Of a stretch of DNA of 64,000 nt, positions 38,592 to 48,187 are shown piece after piece. Source of the DNA: an uncultured Faecalibacterium sp. (lineage in GTDB: Bacteria > Bacillota > Clostridia > Oscillospirales > Ruminococcaceae); the NCBI GenBank assembly GCA_904394215.1, contig CAJFNF010000003.1:34267-98266 (forward strand), written 5' to 3'. The notes under the pieces were generated by a model that worked only from the letters and a program-made list of their open reading frames with translations, was not told the DNA's origin and made no database searches. Within the stretch, counting starts at the first letter, position 1; each line of letters begins with the position of its first letter. The translations under genes were made by a program, and so were the position numbers.

Positions 38592-39139
38592 CAGTTCAAA
38601 TCGTCCAGGATGTCGGGCCAAAGGGCCTTTTCCTGGCGCAGGGCGTCAAAGCAGCAGTCCAGATACAACTTGTGGGCGGCCGGGATGATGGTGCGCCGGA
38701 GCAGGTACTGCTCGTCGTTCAGCTCGCTGTCGGCAGGCCGGTCAAAGCTGCGCAGCCCAAACACATAGCCCACTGCCGCTTCCAGTTCAGCGCAGAAGGT
38801 ATTGTAGGCCGTCTCGGCGGAACAGTACTCCTGCTGGATGGAGAAGAGCAGCTGGATGTTTTCCATCGAGAGCACATTCTTGACTGCTACGATATAGATC
38901 AGATATCCAATTTGATCCCGGGTGTATTTTTTGCGCACCGGGTGGGAGATCAGCCCTTTTTTGACATAGTTGCTGACCATCGAGCCAGTCAGTTCCACCC
39001 CGGGGAAGGCCCGGAAATGCGCATTCACATACTGAACCGTCTGGTCGAGATACAGCCCCACGCCGGGAAGTTCATCGTACCGGGGCAGGGCAAAACCCAC
39101 GGCCGAAGCCGCAATGCGGCGTTTCGTCTCTGTATTCAT
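38591..39139 (-). CDS. DUF1836-domain protein (MerR-like HTH predicted)
   Basis: LTGSMVSNYVKKGLISHPVRKKYTRDQIGYLIYI HTH-like segment. Confidence 0.85.
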   Translation of the reverse strand: MNTETKRRIAASAVGFALPRYDELPGVGLYLDQTVQYVNAHFRAFPGVELTGSMVSNYVKKGLISHPVRKKYTRDQIGYLIYIVAVKNVLSMENIQLLFSIQQEYCSAETAYNTFCAELEAAVGYVFGLRSFDRPADSELNDEQYLLRRTIIPAAHKLYLDCCFDALRQEKALWPDILDDLN

Positions 39140-39218
39140 AATGTTAGTATACATCGAAACGTGGAAAAGTCAACAGAAATTGAAAATAAAAACCTTTTGT
39201 TAAGATTCTGAGATATTG

Positions 39219-39247
39219 TTGACAAGTTATCAAAAAACTGCTATGAT
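39219..39247 (+). promoter_or_regulatory. Promoter upstream of degV
   Basis: TTGACA-N17-TATGAT. Confidence 0.75.
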
Positions 39248-39338
39248 GGGAGCAAGTAAGCGCAACTTGTTCAATCACGGAACAGTGCGAAACGCTATGG
39301 TTGGCACTTGCCGGCTGCGGAATGGAGAGATGTATAGT

Positions 39339-40190
39339 ATGAAACGGAAAATTGTTGTGGATTCCTCATCGAATCTTTGCCAGCTGCCGGGGGTTGACTT
39401 TACCAGTGTGCCGCTGAAGATCATCACCGACGAACAGGAATATGTGGATACCCCTGACATCGACGCTTTTGCCATGGCTGCCGCCATGCGCAGCTACAAG
39501 GGCAAAAGCTCTACTTCCTGCCCCAACGTGGGGGATTTCCTGTCGGCCTATCAGGGGGCAGACGAGGTCTTTGTGGTGACCATCACCGGCGCGCTGTCGG
39601 GCTGCAACAATGCGGCCCGGATGGCGGCGGAGGAATACCAGGATATGAATCCCGGCACCAAGGTGTATGTGCTGGACAGCCTGTCCACCGGCCCCGAAAT
39701 GTCTCTGGTGGCAGAGCGTCTGGCGGCCCTGGTGCCCACCGAGGCCAGCTTTGAGGAAATCTGCGAGGCGGTCAACGCCTACAGCCAGCACACCCATCTG
39801 CTGTTCTCCCTGGAGTCCCTGAACAACCTGGCCCGGAACGGCCGGGTCAAGCTGACGGCGGCTGTGGTGGCCCGGGCCCTCGGCATCCGAGTGGTGGGCC
39901 AGGCCAGCCCCGAAGGGGAACTGGACCTGATCTGCAAGACCCGCGGGGAACACGGCGTTTTGGAGCGCCTGATCCTGGAAATGAAAGACAAGGGCTTTGC
40001 GGGGGGCAAGGCGGAAATTGCCCACTGCGACAATGACAAGGCAGCCCGGCGGCTGAAACTGATGATCGAGGCCATCTGGCCCACCTCCAAGGTGAAGATC
40101 GTGGGCTGCGGCGCTCTGTGCAGCTTTTATGCCGAGCAGGGGGGCCTGCTGGTAGGCTACGAAGACGCCGGCGCTCCTGCCCTTGGCTGA
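39339..40190 (+). CDS. DegV family (fatty-acid-binding) protein
   Basis: KIVVDSSSNL, STSCPNVGDFLSAY, TITGALSGCNNAA, DSLSTGPEM. Confidence 0.92.
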   Translation: MKRKIVVDSSSNLCQLPGVDFTSVPLKIITDEQEYVDTPDIDAFAMAAAMRSYKGKSSTSCPNVGDFLSAYQGADEVFVVTITGALSGCNNAARMAAEEYQDMNPGTKVYVLDSLSTGPEMSLVAERLAALVPTEASFEEICEAVNAYSQHTHLLFSLESLNNLARNGRVKLTAAVVARALGIRVVGQASPEGELDLICKTRGEHGVLERLILEMKDKGFAGGKAEIAHCDNDKAARRLKLMIEAIWPTSKVKIVGCGALCSFYAEQGGLLVGYEDAGAPALG

Positions 40191-40211
40191 GAAAACAAAC
40201 GTCCTGTCTTG

Positions 40212-40253
40212 GGAGGCGGGACCGTCCTGCGGGACGGCCCCGCCTCCTTTTTG
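40212..40253 (+). terminator. Intrinsic terminator after degV
   Basis: GGAGGCGGGACCGTCC-TGC-GGGACGGCCCCGCCTCCTTTTT. Confidence 0.88.
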
Positions 40254-40366
40254 ACTGCCCGGCTTGCAAAAATAAGGAGCGGGCGGTATACTGACGAAGA
40301 GAGCCCTGCGGCCAAAGCCCCGTCAGACGGCGGGCTGCAGGCCATCTGCCAGAAAGGAGAGAGGCT

Positions 40367-41893
40367 ATGTTTCGACTGCCGATCGTAAAATTTTTCAGCC
40401 GTTTTGTCAACCGGATCACCATTACCCTGGCTCTGATTCTGGTGCAGGTGGCCTGGATGGCATCCCTGTATCTCAGGCTGGTGGAGTATGCCGCCTGGCT
40501 GAATGTGGTGATGGTGGTCCTGAGCGTGCTGATCATCCTGTTTCTGGTGCGCAAGGACGAGAACCCGGCCTACACCATTGCCTGGATGGCTCTGATCGGC
40601 ATTACGCCGGTGTTCGGCGGGCTGATGTACTTGTTCTGGGGCAACAAACGCCCCTCCCGCCGGATGCGGCGCCGGATGGAGGCAGTGGACCGGCGGCACC
40701 GGGGGCTGGTGGCCCAGCATCCCGACCAGGTCATGGAGCTGGAACCCCGGCTGGGGGAGCTGTCCGCCTATATTGCCAAATACGGGCCATGGCCCGCCTG
40801 GAAAGACACCTCGGTCCAGTATTTTTCCAGCGGCGAAGCCATGTTTCCTCATCTGCTGGAGGATTTGAAAAAGGCAGAGCGGTTTATCTTCCTGGAAACC
40901 TTCATCATACGCCCCGGACGGATGTGGAACGCAGTGGAGGAGATCCTGAAGGAAAAGGCTGCCGCCGGGGTGGACGTCCGGGTAATCTACGACGATATGG
41001 GATGCCTGACCACCGTCCCTTCGGGTTTTGTGGTCCAGCTGGAGCGGGCCCATATCCGCTGTATCCCCTTTAACCCGGTGGTGCCCCTGGTGTCCCTGGT
41101 GATGAACCACCGGGACCACCGCAAGATTGTCTCCATCGACGGCAACATCGCCTACAACGGCGGCACCAACTTTGCCGACGAGTATATCAACGAAGAAGAG
41201 CGGTTCGGTTACTGGAAGGATGCCGCCATCCGGCTGGAAGGCAGTGCGGTGTGGAATTTCACCGTCATGTTCCTGAACTTCTGGAATGCCTTCCGCCCCA
41301 GGGAGGAGGACTACAGCACCTTCCGCCCCACCGTCAAAGGCCGTGGGGACGGGGTGGTCCAGCCTTACGCCGACAGCCCGCTGGACGAAGAGCGGCTGGC
41401 TGAGAACGTCTACCGGGATATCATTGACCAGTCCCGGCACTACGTCTATATCTTCACACCCTATCTGGCCATCGGGGAAGACCTGATGAACTCCCTCCGG
41501 CTGGCGGCCAAGCGGGGGGTGGATGTGCGGCTGGTTTTGCCGGCCATCCCGGACAAAAAGATTGTGTTCCGGCTCAGCCGGTCCTATTATCTGCCTCTGC
41601 TGCGGGCCGGGGTCAAAATCTATGAGTTCACCCCCGGTTTCATCCACTCCAAGTGCTACGTCAGCGATGACCGGGTGGCGGTGGTGGGCAGCATCAATAT
41701 GGATTACCGCAGCCTCTACCTGCATTTCGAATGCGGCACCCTGCTGATGAACAACAGCCAGGTGCTGTCGGTGCGGGCCGATGCGGAGAAGACCTTTGCC
41801 CGGAGCCGGCGGATTACCATGGACGACTGCCGGACCAGCCTGCCCGGTACCCTGCTGGATGATGTGCTGCGGCTTGTCAGCCCCATGATGTAA
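40367..41893 (+). CDS. cls: Cardiolipin synthase
   Basis: Two HKD-type phospholipase D motifs (NHRDHRKIVSIDG, HSKCYVSDDRVAVVGSINMD), N-terminal TMs. Confidence 0.94.
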   Translation: MFRLPIVKFFSRFVNRITITLALILVQVAWMASLYLRLVEYAAWLNVVMVVLSVLIILFLVRKDENPAYTIAWMALIGITPVFGGLMYLFWGNKRPSRRMRRRMEAVDRRHRGLVAQHPDQVMELEPRLGELSAYIAKYGPWPAWKDTSVQYFSSGEAMFPHLLEDLKKAERFIFLETFIIRPGRMWNAVEEILKEKAAAGVDVRVIYDDMGCLTTVPSGFVVQLERAHIRCIPFNPVVPLVSLVMNHRDHRKIVSIDGNIAYNGGTNFADEYINEEERFGYWKDAAIRLEGSAVWNFTVMFLNFWNAFRPREEDYSTFRPTVKGRGDGVVQPYADSPLDEERLAENVYRDIIDQSRHYVYIFTPYLAIGEDLMNSLRLAAKRGVDVRLVLPAIPDKKIVFRLSRSYYLPLLRAGVKIYEFTPGFIHSKCYVSDDRVAVVGSINMDYRSLYLHFECGTLLMNNSQVLSVRADAEKTFARSRRITMDDCRTSLPGTLLDDVLRLVSPMM

Positions 41894-41907
41894 CGGAATC
41901 GGATCGG

Positions 41908-41934
41908 CGCCCCTCCTGTGAGGGGCGTTTTTTT
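41908..41934 (+). terminator. Intrinsic terminator after cls
   Basis: CGCCCCT...AGGGGCGTTTTTTT. Confidence 0.85.
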
Positions 41935-42019
41935 GATGCATAAAGCCAGGCCCGGCGGGGCAGACTACCCCCAAAAGCCCCAGCAGGGGCGTTCAGCAAT
42001 AGCAAAGGGGAGCGAAAAA

Positions 42020-43045
42020 ATGAGAGCAAATCAATATCTGGCAGGGCTGGCCGCGGCGGCCCTGCTGCTGACCGCCTGCGGGAAGATGGATTCCAGTTCC
42101 TCGGGCAGTTCATCTTCCGGCACATCGGGGTCCGGGTCGGGCCAGAAACAGGATGCCTGGAAAACCGGCCTTGCCATCCAGACCGAAACCAAAGCAGGGG
42201 ACAAATCCGGCGAGATGAATTCCATCGCCGCCGCCGTCCTGCTGGATGAGGACGGCCGGATTGTCCAGGTGGTGGTGGACGAGCTGGAAGGCAAGATTAC
42301 CACCAAGGAGGACGGCGCCGTGACGGTGGCCGAGGACCTGCGCTCCAAGCGGCAGAAGGGGGATGAGGAATATCCCCTGTCGGCGGTGTCCTCCATTGGC
42401 AAGAGCTGGGCAGAACAGGCCGACGCCTTTGGGGAATACCTGATGGGGATGACCGCTGAGGAGGTCCGAAAGGTGGAAACCGACACCGACGGCTACGCCA
42501 AAGACGCAGACCTGCTGTCGGGCTGCACCATCAAGGTGGATGGCTACCGGGAGGCAGTAGCGGCAGCCTGCGCCCAGGCCAAGGCCATGGGTGCCGCCGA
42601 AGGGGACAGCCTGGCCCTGGGTGTGGAGACCACCGACGCCAGCAAGACCCTCCAGGCGACGGCCGATAAGGATGCCGTGCCCCAGCTGGATGTGACCGCT
42701 GCGGCCCTGACGGTGAATGCTTCGGGCCGGGTGACCAGCGCTGTCTGTGATGAGGCCGAGCCCTCCCTGACGGTGGACGGCAAGGGCATGGTGGCCGGGG
42801 ACGGCGAAGTCAAGAGCAAGCACATTCTGGGGGATGACTACGGCATGCGGAAGGCCTCTGCCCTGGGCAAAGAGTGGTACGAGCAGAGCGACGGCTATGC
42901 CGGCTATCTGAAGGGCAAGACCGCTGAGGAGATCGAGAAGATCCCCACCGACGGCAGCGACGCAGATCTGGCGTCCCTGTGCACCATTGATACCGCCGGC
43001 ATGCAGGAAGCAGTCCTGCGGGCCCTGGATACCCTGCGGACCTGA
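42020..43045 (+). CDS. Lipoprotein with two related domain repeats
   Basis: Lipobox AALLLTAC, Ser/Gly linker; duplicated K-W-EQ-D-YL-G-TAEE...CTI...EAV blocks. Confidence 0.8.
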   Translation: MRANQYLAGLAAAALLLTACGKMDSSSSGSSSSGTSGSGSGQKQDAWKTGLAIQTETKAGDKSGEMNSIAAAVLLDEDGRIVQVVVDELEGKITTKEDGAVTVAEDLRSKRQKGDEEYPLSAVSSIGKSWAEQADAFGEYLMGMTAEEVRKVETDTDGYAKDADLLSGCTIKVDGYREAVAAACAQAKAMGAAEGDSLALGVETTDASKTLQATADKDAVPQLDVTAAALTVNASGRVTSAVCDEAEPSLTVDGKGMVAGDGEVKSKHILGDDYGMRKASALGKEWYEQSDGYAGYLKGKTAEEIEKIPTDGSDADLASLCTIDTAGMQEAVLRALDTLRT

Positions 43046-43113
43046 CCAGGGGCCAAGGGTAAAATTGCCACTTTTTCGGTCAAAATGAAACCGCAGATTG
43101 TCCAAAAATACGA

Positions 43114-43142
43114 TTGCCAATTTTGACATCCTGCACTATAAT
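43114..43142 (+). promoter_or_regulatory. Promoter upstream of MATE transporter
   Basis: TTGCCA-N17-TATAAT. Confidence 0.7.
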
Positions 43143-43158
43143 ATACTCCAATCCAAAG

Positions 43159-43191
43159 GCGTCCTGTTCCGGTCCGGAACAGGACGCTTTT
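43159..43191 (+). terminator. Intrinsic terminator between that promoter and the MATE gene
   Basis: GCGTCCTGTTCC-GGTCC-GGAACAGGACGC-TTTT, perfect 12-bp stem. Confidence 0.8.
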
Positions 43192-43234
43192 CACGGGTTT
43201 TGCGGCAGACGATGCAGACAGAAGGAGGACTCCT

Positions 43235-44626
43235 ATGACAAAAGATATGACCCAGGGTCAGCCCCTGCGGCTGATTCTGCTCTTTGCGGTGCCCATGATG
43301 CTGGGCAGCCTGTTCCAGCAGTTCTACAACCTGGCCGACACCATCATCGTGGGCCGGTTTGTGGGTGTGGATGCCCTGGCTGCAGTGGGCAGCGTGGGCG
43401 GCCTGAGCTATCTGGTGCTGGGCTTTGTGAACGGCATTGCCTGCGGCTTTGCCATCCCCCTGGCCCGGTGTTTTGGCGCCAAGGATGAGGTGGAGCTGCG
43501 GCGCTACACCGCCAATTCGGTGTGGCTGTCCCTGATGTTCGCAGCAGCGTTGACGGTGGTGACGGTGGCACTGACCCGGCCCATCCTGGTCCTCACCAAC
43601 ACCCCCTCGGATATCATTGATCTGGCCGACGTGTACATCCGCACCATCTTCGCAGGCATCCCCTTCACCCTGCTGTACAATGTGACCAGCGCCTTTATGC
43701 GGGCGCTGGGGGACAGCCGGCGGCCCCTGTATTTCCTGCTGGTGGCCAGCGTGCTGAACATCGGCCTGGACATCTTCTTTGTGCTGGTGTTCCACGCCGG
43801 CGTCTTTGGCGCCGCCATCGCCACCGTCATCAGCCAGGCGGTGGCCGGCCTGTGGAGCTTGGCCTACATGGTCAAGAACTTCCGGATACTGGGCTGGTCC
43901 CGGGAAGAGGGCCGGTTCAGCACCGCCCACTGCGCCAAACTGTGCCTGATGGGCCTGCCCATGGGCCTCCAGTGCAGCATCACGGCCATCGGCAACATAG
44001 TGCTGCAGACTGCAGTCAACGGCCTGGGCAGCGCCATTGTGGCGGCTATGACCGCCGGCGGCAAGGCCGGCCAGATCCTGTCGGTGCCCCTGGAAAGCAT
44101 CGGCACCGCCATGACCACCTACACCAGCCAGAACCTGGGGGCAGGCAGCCTGCCCCGGGTCCGGCAGGGTGTGCGGACGGCCCTGGGCATCGGCATCCTG
44201 TACAGCATTGCCTCCTTCATCATCTTCCACTTCTCGGATGTGCTGGTGATCGGCCTGTTCCTGGACAGCAGCGAGGATGCCACCGGCGCCATCATGGCCA
44301 ACGCCCGGGAGTTCCTGTTCTGGAACAGCGTCTTCTATATCCCCCTGGCGGTGCTGATTGTCTACCGCTATTCCATCCAGGGCCTGGGCTATTCGGGCCT
44401 GGCTATGTTTGCCGGCGTCTTTGAGATGTTCGCCCGGGCGCTGGTGAGCTTCTGGATGGTGCCTGTGTTCGGCTACTGGGCCGGATGCATTGCCAGCCCG
44501 GTGGCCTGGTTCGCCGCCTGCTTCTTCCTGATCCCGGCCTACCAGGTGGTTATGCACCGGCTGGAAGGCTCCCGCCATGGCCCGGCGGCAGCCCAGCAGG
44601 GAGAAATACAGCTGAAAAAGGCCTGA
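43235..44626 (+). CDS. MATE family efflux transporter
   Basis: 12-TM MATE features: FAVPMMLGSLFQQFYNLADTIIVGRFVG. Confidence 0.93.
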   Translation: MTKDMTQGQPLRLILLFAVPMMLGSLFQQFYNLADTIIVGRFVGVDALAAVGSVGGLSYLVLGFVNGIACGFAIPLARCFGAKDEVELRRYTANSVWLSLMFAAALTVVTVALTRPILVLTNTPSDIIDLADVYIRTIFAGIPFTLLYNVTSAFMRALGDSRRPLYFLLVASVLNIGLDIFFVLVFHAGVFGAAIATVISQAVAGLWSLAYMVKNFRILGWSREEGRFSTAHCAKLCLMGLPMGLQCSITAIGNIVLQTAVNGLGSAIVAAMTAGGKAGQILSVPLESIGTAMTTYTSQNLGAGSLPRVRQGVRTALGIGILYSIASFIIFHFSDVLVIGLFLDSSEDATGAIMANAREFLFWNSVFYIPLAVLIVYRYSIQGLGYSGLAMFAGVFEMFARALVSFWMVPVFGYWAGCIASPVAWFAACFFLIPAYQVVMHRLEGSRHGPAAAQQGEIQLKKA

Positions 44627-44646
44627 AACACAACAGCATAATCGTT

Positions 44647-44677
44647 CCGCCCCGGGGAAACCCGGGGCGGCTTTTTT
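44647..44677 (+). terminator. Intrinsic terminator after MATE gene
   Basis: CCGCCCCGGG-GAAA-CCCGGGGCGGCTTTTTT. Confidence 0.88.
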
Positions 44678-44763
44678 GTGCCAAACCATGATTTACAAAA
44701 TTCGCCCGGGAGGGTATACTTATATATTATGGACAACTGCAAGGGGAAGGGAGGACGCCGTCC

Positions 44764-46995
44764 ATGGAAGAACAGCAGCTGGACCAGCTGGAAGGGACCA
44801 TTGAGGACATTATTTTTGAAAACAGCGACAGCGGCTATGTGGTGTTTGAACTGTCGGGCGGCGGCACCCTGACGGTGGTCTGCGGCACCCTGGGGGAGCT
44901 GCATGTGGGCCAGAGCGTGGTGTGCCGGGGCCGGTACGAGACCCATGCCACCTATGGCCGCCAGTTCCACGCCACCGAGTGCATCACCGATATGCCCAGG
45001 GACCTGGACGCAGTCTATGCCTTTCTGGCCAGCCGGTCCCTACCCTATGTGGGCCCTGCCACCGCCCAGAAGATCATCGAGAAATTCGGCACAGCCTCCC
45101 TGGATGTGATTGCCAACGAGCCGGCCCGGCTGACCGAAATCAAGGGCATCTCGGCGGACAAGGCCGACCGCATCCAGCAGGAGTTCAAGCGGATGTTTGG
45201 GATGCGGGAGCTGATTGCCTATCTGGCCCAGTTTGAGATCGGCCCCCGGCGGGCCATGGAGGTGTTCCGCACCTTTGGCCCGGGGGCTGCCCAGGCCATC
45301 GCCGCCAACCCCTATCTGCTGTGCGGCGAACCCCTCCAGCTGGATTTCCGCCACGCCGACAGCATCGCCCAGTATTACCAGATGGAAGGGGACTGCGCCC
45401 AGCGGCTGGAAGCCGCCCTGCTGCGGACGCTGCGCCACAATGCGGGCAACGGCCATACCTGCCTGCCCCGGGAACGGCTGGTGGCCACGGCCTCGGCCTT
45501 CATCCATCAGCCCCCCGAAAAACTCACCGCCGCCCTGGAAAACTGCCTGGAAAGCGGGGAGCTGGCCTCCTGCAGCTGGAATGGCGGGGACTATATCTAC
45601 CTGCCCGACCTGCTGGGGGCAGAGAAAGCCATTGCGGCCCGGCTGGCCTTTCTGGTCCGGCGGGACAAGCAGGCGGCCCGCCACATTGACCGGGACATCC
45701 AGGTGCTGGAACTGACCCAGGGCTTTGCCTATGCCCCGGAGCAGCGGGAGGCCATCCGCCGGGCGGTGACCGAAAACTGCCTGGTGCTCACCGGCGGGCC
45801 CGGCACCGGCAAGACCACCACCGTCAACGCCATCCTGAATATCCTGGAAAGCCAGGCCGAGCGGGTGGCCCTCTGCGCCCCCACCGGCCGGGCCGCCAAG
45901 CGTCTGAGTGAACTCACCGGCCGCAAGGCCTCCACCATCCACCGCCTGCTGGAAGTGGACTACTCCGGGGGCCAGGTCAGCTTCATCCATAATGAAAAAA
46001 ACCTGCTGAAATGCGACGTGGTGATCCTGGACGAGATGAGTATGGTGGATGTCCAGCTGTTCCAGAGCCTGCTGGCGGCTCTGCGGCCCAACTGCCGGAT
46101 CATCATGGTGGGGGATGCGGACCAGCTGCCCAGCGTGGGCCCCGGCAATATCCTGGGCGAGGTGATCCGCTCCCAAAAGGTGCCCACCGTCTGCCTCAAG
46201 CGGATTTTCCGTCAGGCCAAACGGAGCCTGATTGTGGAAAACGCCCACAACATTGTCAGCGGCCGCCCCCTCCAGAAGGGGGGCAAGGAAGACGACTTCT
46301 TCTTCCTGGAAGCGGACGGCGAGGCATGCCAGAAGCTGATCTGCGATCTGGTAACCACCCGGCTGCCCCGGAGCTATGGCTTTGACCCCATCCGGGACAT
46401 TCAGGTCCTGTGTCCCACCAAGATGGGCCCCTGCGGCACCCAGGCCCTCAACAGCCTGCTGCAGGATCTGCTGAACCCGCCCGCCCCGGGCAAACCCCAG
46501 CTTCAGAGCGCGTCACGGGTGTTCCGGGTGGGGGACAAGGTGATGCAGGTGCGGAACAACTACGAGATCGTCTGGCACCGGGACGGCGGCGAACAGGGGG
46601 TAGGGGCCTACAACGGCGACATCGGCATTGTGGAGTCCATCAACACCCGGGACCGGTCGATGGTGGTGCGGATGGACGACCGGAAGCTGATCTACCCCGC
46701 TGAAAATCTCAGCGAGCTGGAGACGGCCTATGCCATCACCATCCACAAGAGCCAGGGCAGCGAGTTTGCAGCGGTGGTGCTGCCGGCGGCCCAGGTGCCG
46801 CCCCGGCTGTGCTACCGGAACCTGTTTTACACCGGCGTCACCCGGGCCCGGAAACTCTGTGTGGTGACGGGCCGGCGGGATACGGTGGCCGCCATGATGG
46901 CCAACGTCCGCCAGAACCTCCGGTATTCGGGCCTGGCGGCCCTGCTGCAGGAGGCTCTGCCCCCGGAGCAGCAGCCCCTGCCGGGGGAAGAATAA
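44764..46995 (+). CDS. recD2: RecD2-type ATP-dependent DNA helicase
   Basis: N-terminal HhH region, TGGPGTGKTTTVNAI, DEMSMVD, AYAITIHKSQGSEF. Confidence 0.95.
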   Translation: MEEQQLDQLEGTIEDIIFENSDSGYVVFELSGGGTLTVVCGTLGELHVGQSVVCRGRYETHATYGRQFHATECITDMPRDLDAVYAFLASRSLPYVGPATAQKIIEKFGTASLDVIANEPARLTEIKGISADKADRIQQEFKRMFGMRELIAYLAQFEIGPRRAMEVFRTFGPGAAQAIAANPYLLCGEPLQLDFRHADSIAQYYQMEGDCAQRLEAALLRTLRHNAGNGHTCLPRERLVATASAFIHQPPEKLTAALENCLESGELASCSWNGGDYIYLPDLLGAEKAIAARLAFLVRRDKQAARHIDRDIQVLELTQGFAYAPEQREAIRRAVTENCLVLTGGPGTGKTTTVNAILNILESQAERVALCAPTGRAAKRLSELTGRKASTIHRLLEVDYSGGQVSFIHNEKNLLKCDVVILDEMSMVDVQLFQSLLAALRPNCRIIMVGDADQLPSVGPGNILGEVIRSQKVPTVCLKRIFRQAKRSLIVENAHNIVSGRPLQKGGKEDDFFFLEADGEACQKLICDLVTTRLPRSYGFDPIRDIQVLCPTKMGPCGTQALNSLLQDLLNPPAPGKPQLQSASRVFRVGDKVMQVRNNYEIVWHRDGGEQGVGAYNGDIGIVESINTRDRSMVVRMDDRKLIYPAENLSELETAYAITIHKSQGSEFAAVVLPAAQVPPRLCYRNLFYTGVTRARKLCVVTGRRDTVAAMMANVRQNLRYSGLAALLQEALPPEQQPLPGEE

Positions 46996-47127
46996 AGGGC
47001 CTGGTTTCGGGAAAATCCCTATACTTTTGGGGCCGGATATGATATACTGAAACTCGGATTTTTACAGCTCATCCAGAGCTTTCATTGAGATAGACAGCTT
47101 GTGGACACAGAAAGGAACGTTTGGATT

Positions 47128-48153
47128 ATGGCACAGAATGATATCGGGATCGATCTGGGCACAACCACCATCATCATTGCCCAGGAGGGCAAGGGCGTGG
47201 TGCTGAACCAGCCTAGCGTCGTGGCTGTTGACACCCGCAAAAAGGCGGTTCTGGAGGTGGGCGACAAGGCCCTGGCCATGGTGGGCCGCACCCCCAATTA
47301 CATTTCCGCCACCTTCCCCCTGAAAGATGGCGTCATCAGCGACCACACCATGACCCGGGAACTGATCTGCCGCTTTGTGAACCAGGTTTACAGCTCCCAC
47401 ATGGTCAAGCCCCGGGTGGCAGTCTGCGTGCCTGCAGCCATCACCGGCATTGAGAGCGACGCCGTGGTGGAGGCCGTGGTGGCGGCCGGCGCCCGCCAGG
47501 TCTATCTGATCGACGAGCCCATCGCCGCAGCCCTGGGTTCGGGGATTGATATCACGGTGCCTGACGGACGGATGATCATCGACATCGGCGGCGGCACCAC
47601 CGATATCGCGGTGCTGTCCCTGGGCGGCAAGGTCAAGGCCACCAGCGTCCGGGTGGCAGGCAACCACTACGATGACGAAATCCTCAAGCATGTGCGCACC
47701 AAGTTCAACATTGCCATCGGCCAGCGCACCGCCGAGGAGCTGAAAAAGCGGGTGGCCTGCTGCCCCCAGAAAACCGACTTTGATGAGACCATGGAGATCA
47801 AGGGCCGCAGCCTGCTGACCGGCCTGCCGGTGCGGGTGAACGTTTCCACCAGCGACCTGTATGATCCGGTCATGATGCTGAGCGAGCAGATCGGCACCGC
47901 TGCCCATCAGGTGCTGGAGAAGACCCCGCCCGAGCTGGCCGGCGATATCTACAAAAACGGCGTGATGCTGACCGGCGGCGGCGCCCAGCTCCACGGCTTG
48001 CCCGAGTACCTGAGCCAGGAGCTGAAAGTGGACGTCTATGTCTCCCCCGACCCGGTGAACTGCGTGGCCCTGGGCACTGCCATGAGCCTGAGCATGGGCG
48101 ACAAGCTGGAGGTGGGCTTCACCGACGCCACCCCCCGGATTGGCCGCCGCTGA
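47128..48153 (+). CDS. MreB/Mbl-family actin-like protein (second paralog)
   Basis: IGIDLGTTTIIIAQEGKGVV, IIDIGGGTTDIAV, LTGGGAQLHGL; no adjacent mreC/D. Confidence 0.92.
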   Translation: MAQNDIGIDLGTTTIIIAQEGKGVVLNQPSVVAVDTRKKAVLEVGDKALAMVGRTPNYISATFPLKDGVISDHTMTRELICRFVNQVYSSHMVKPRVAVCVPAAITGIESDAVVEAVVAAGARQVYLIDEPIAAALGSGIDITVPDGRMIIDIGGGTTDIAVLSLGGKVKATSVRVAGNHYDDEILKHVRTKFNIAIGQRTAEELKKRVACCPQKTDFDETMEIKGRSLLTGLPVRVNVSTSDLYDPVMMLSEQIGTAAHQVLEKTPPELAGDIYKNGVMLTGGGAQLHGLPEYLSQELKVDVYVSPDPVNCVALGTAMSLSMGDKLEVGFTDATPRIGRR

Positions 48154-48187
48154 GCCTTTCATGGGACTGTAAAAGGAAAAGGATGCA

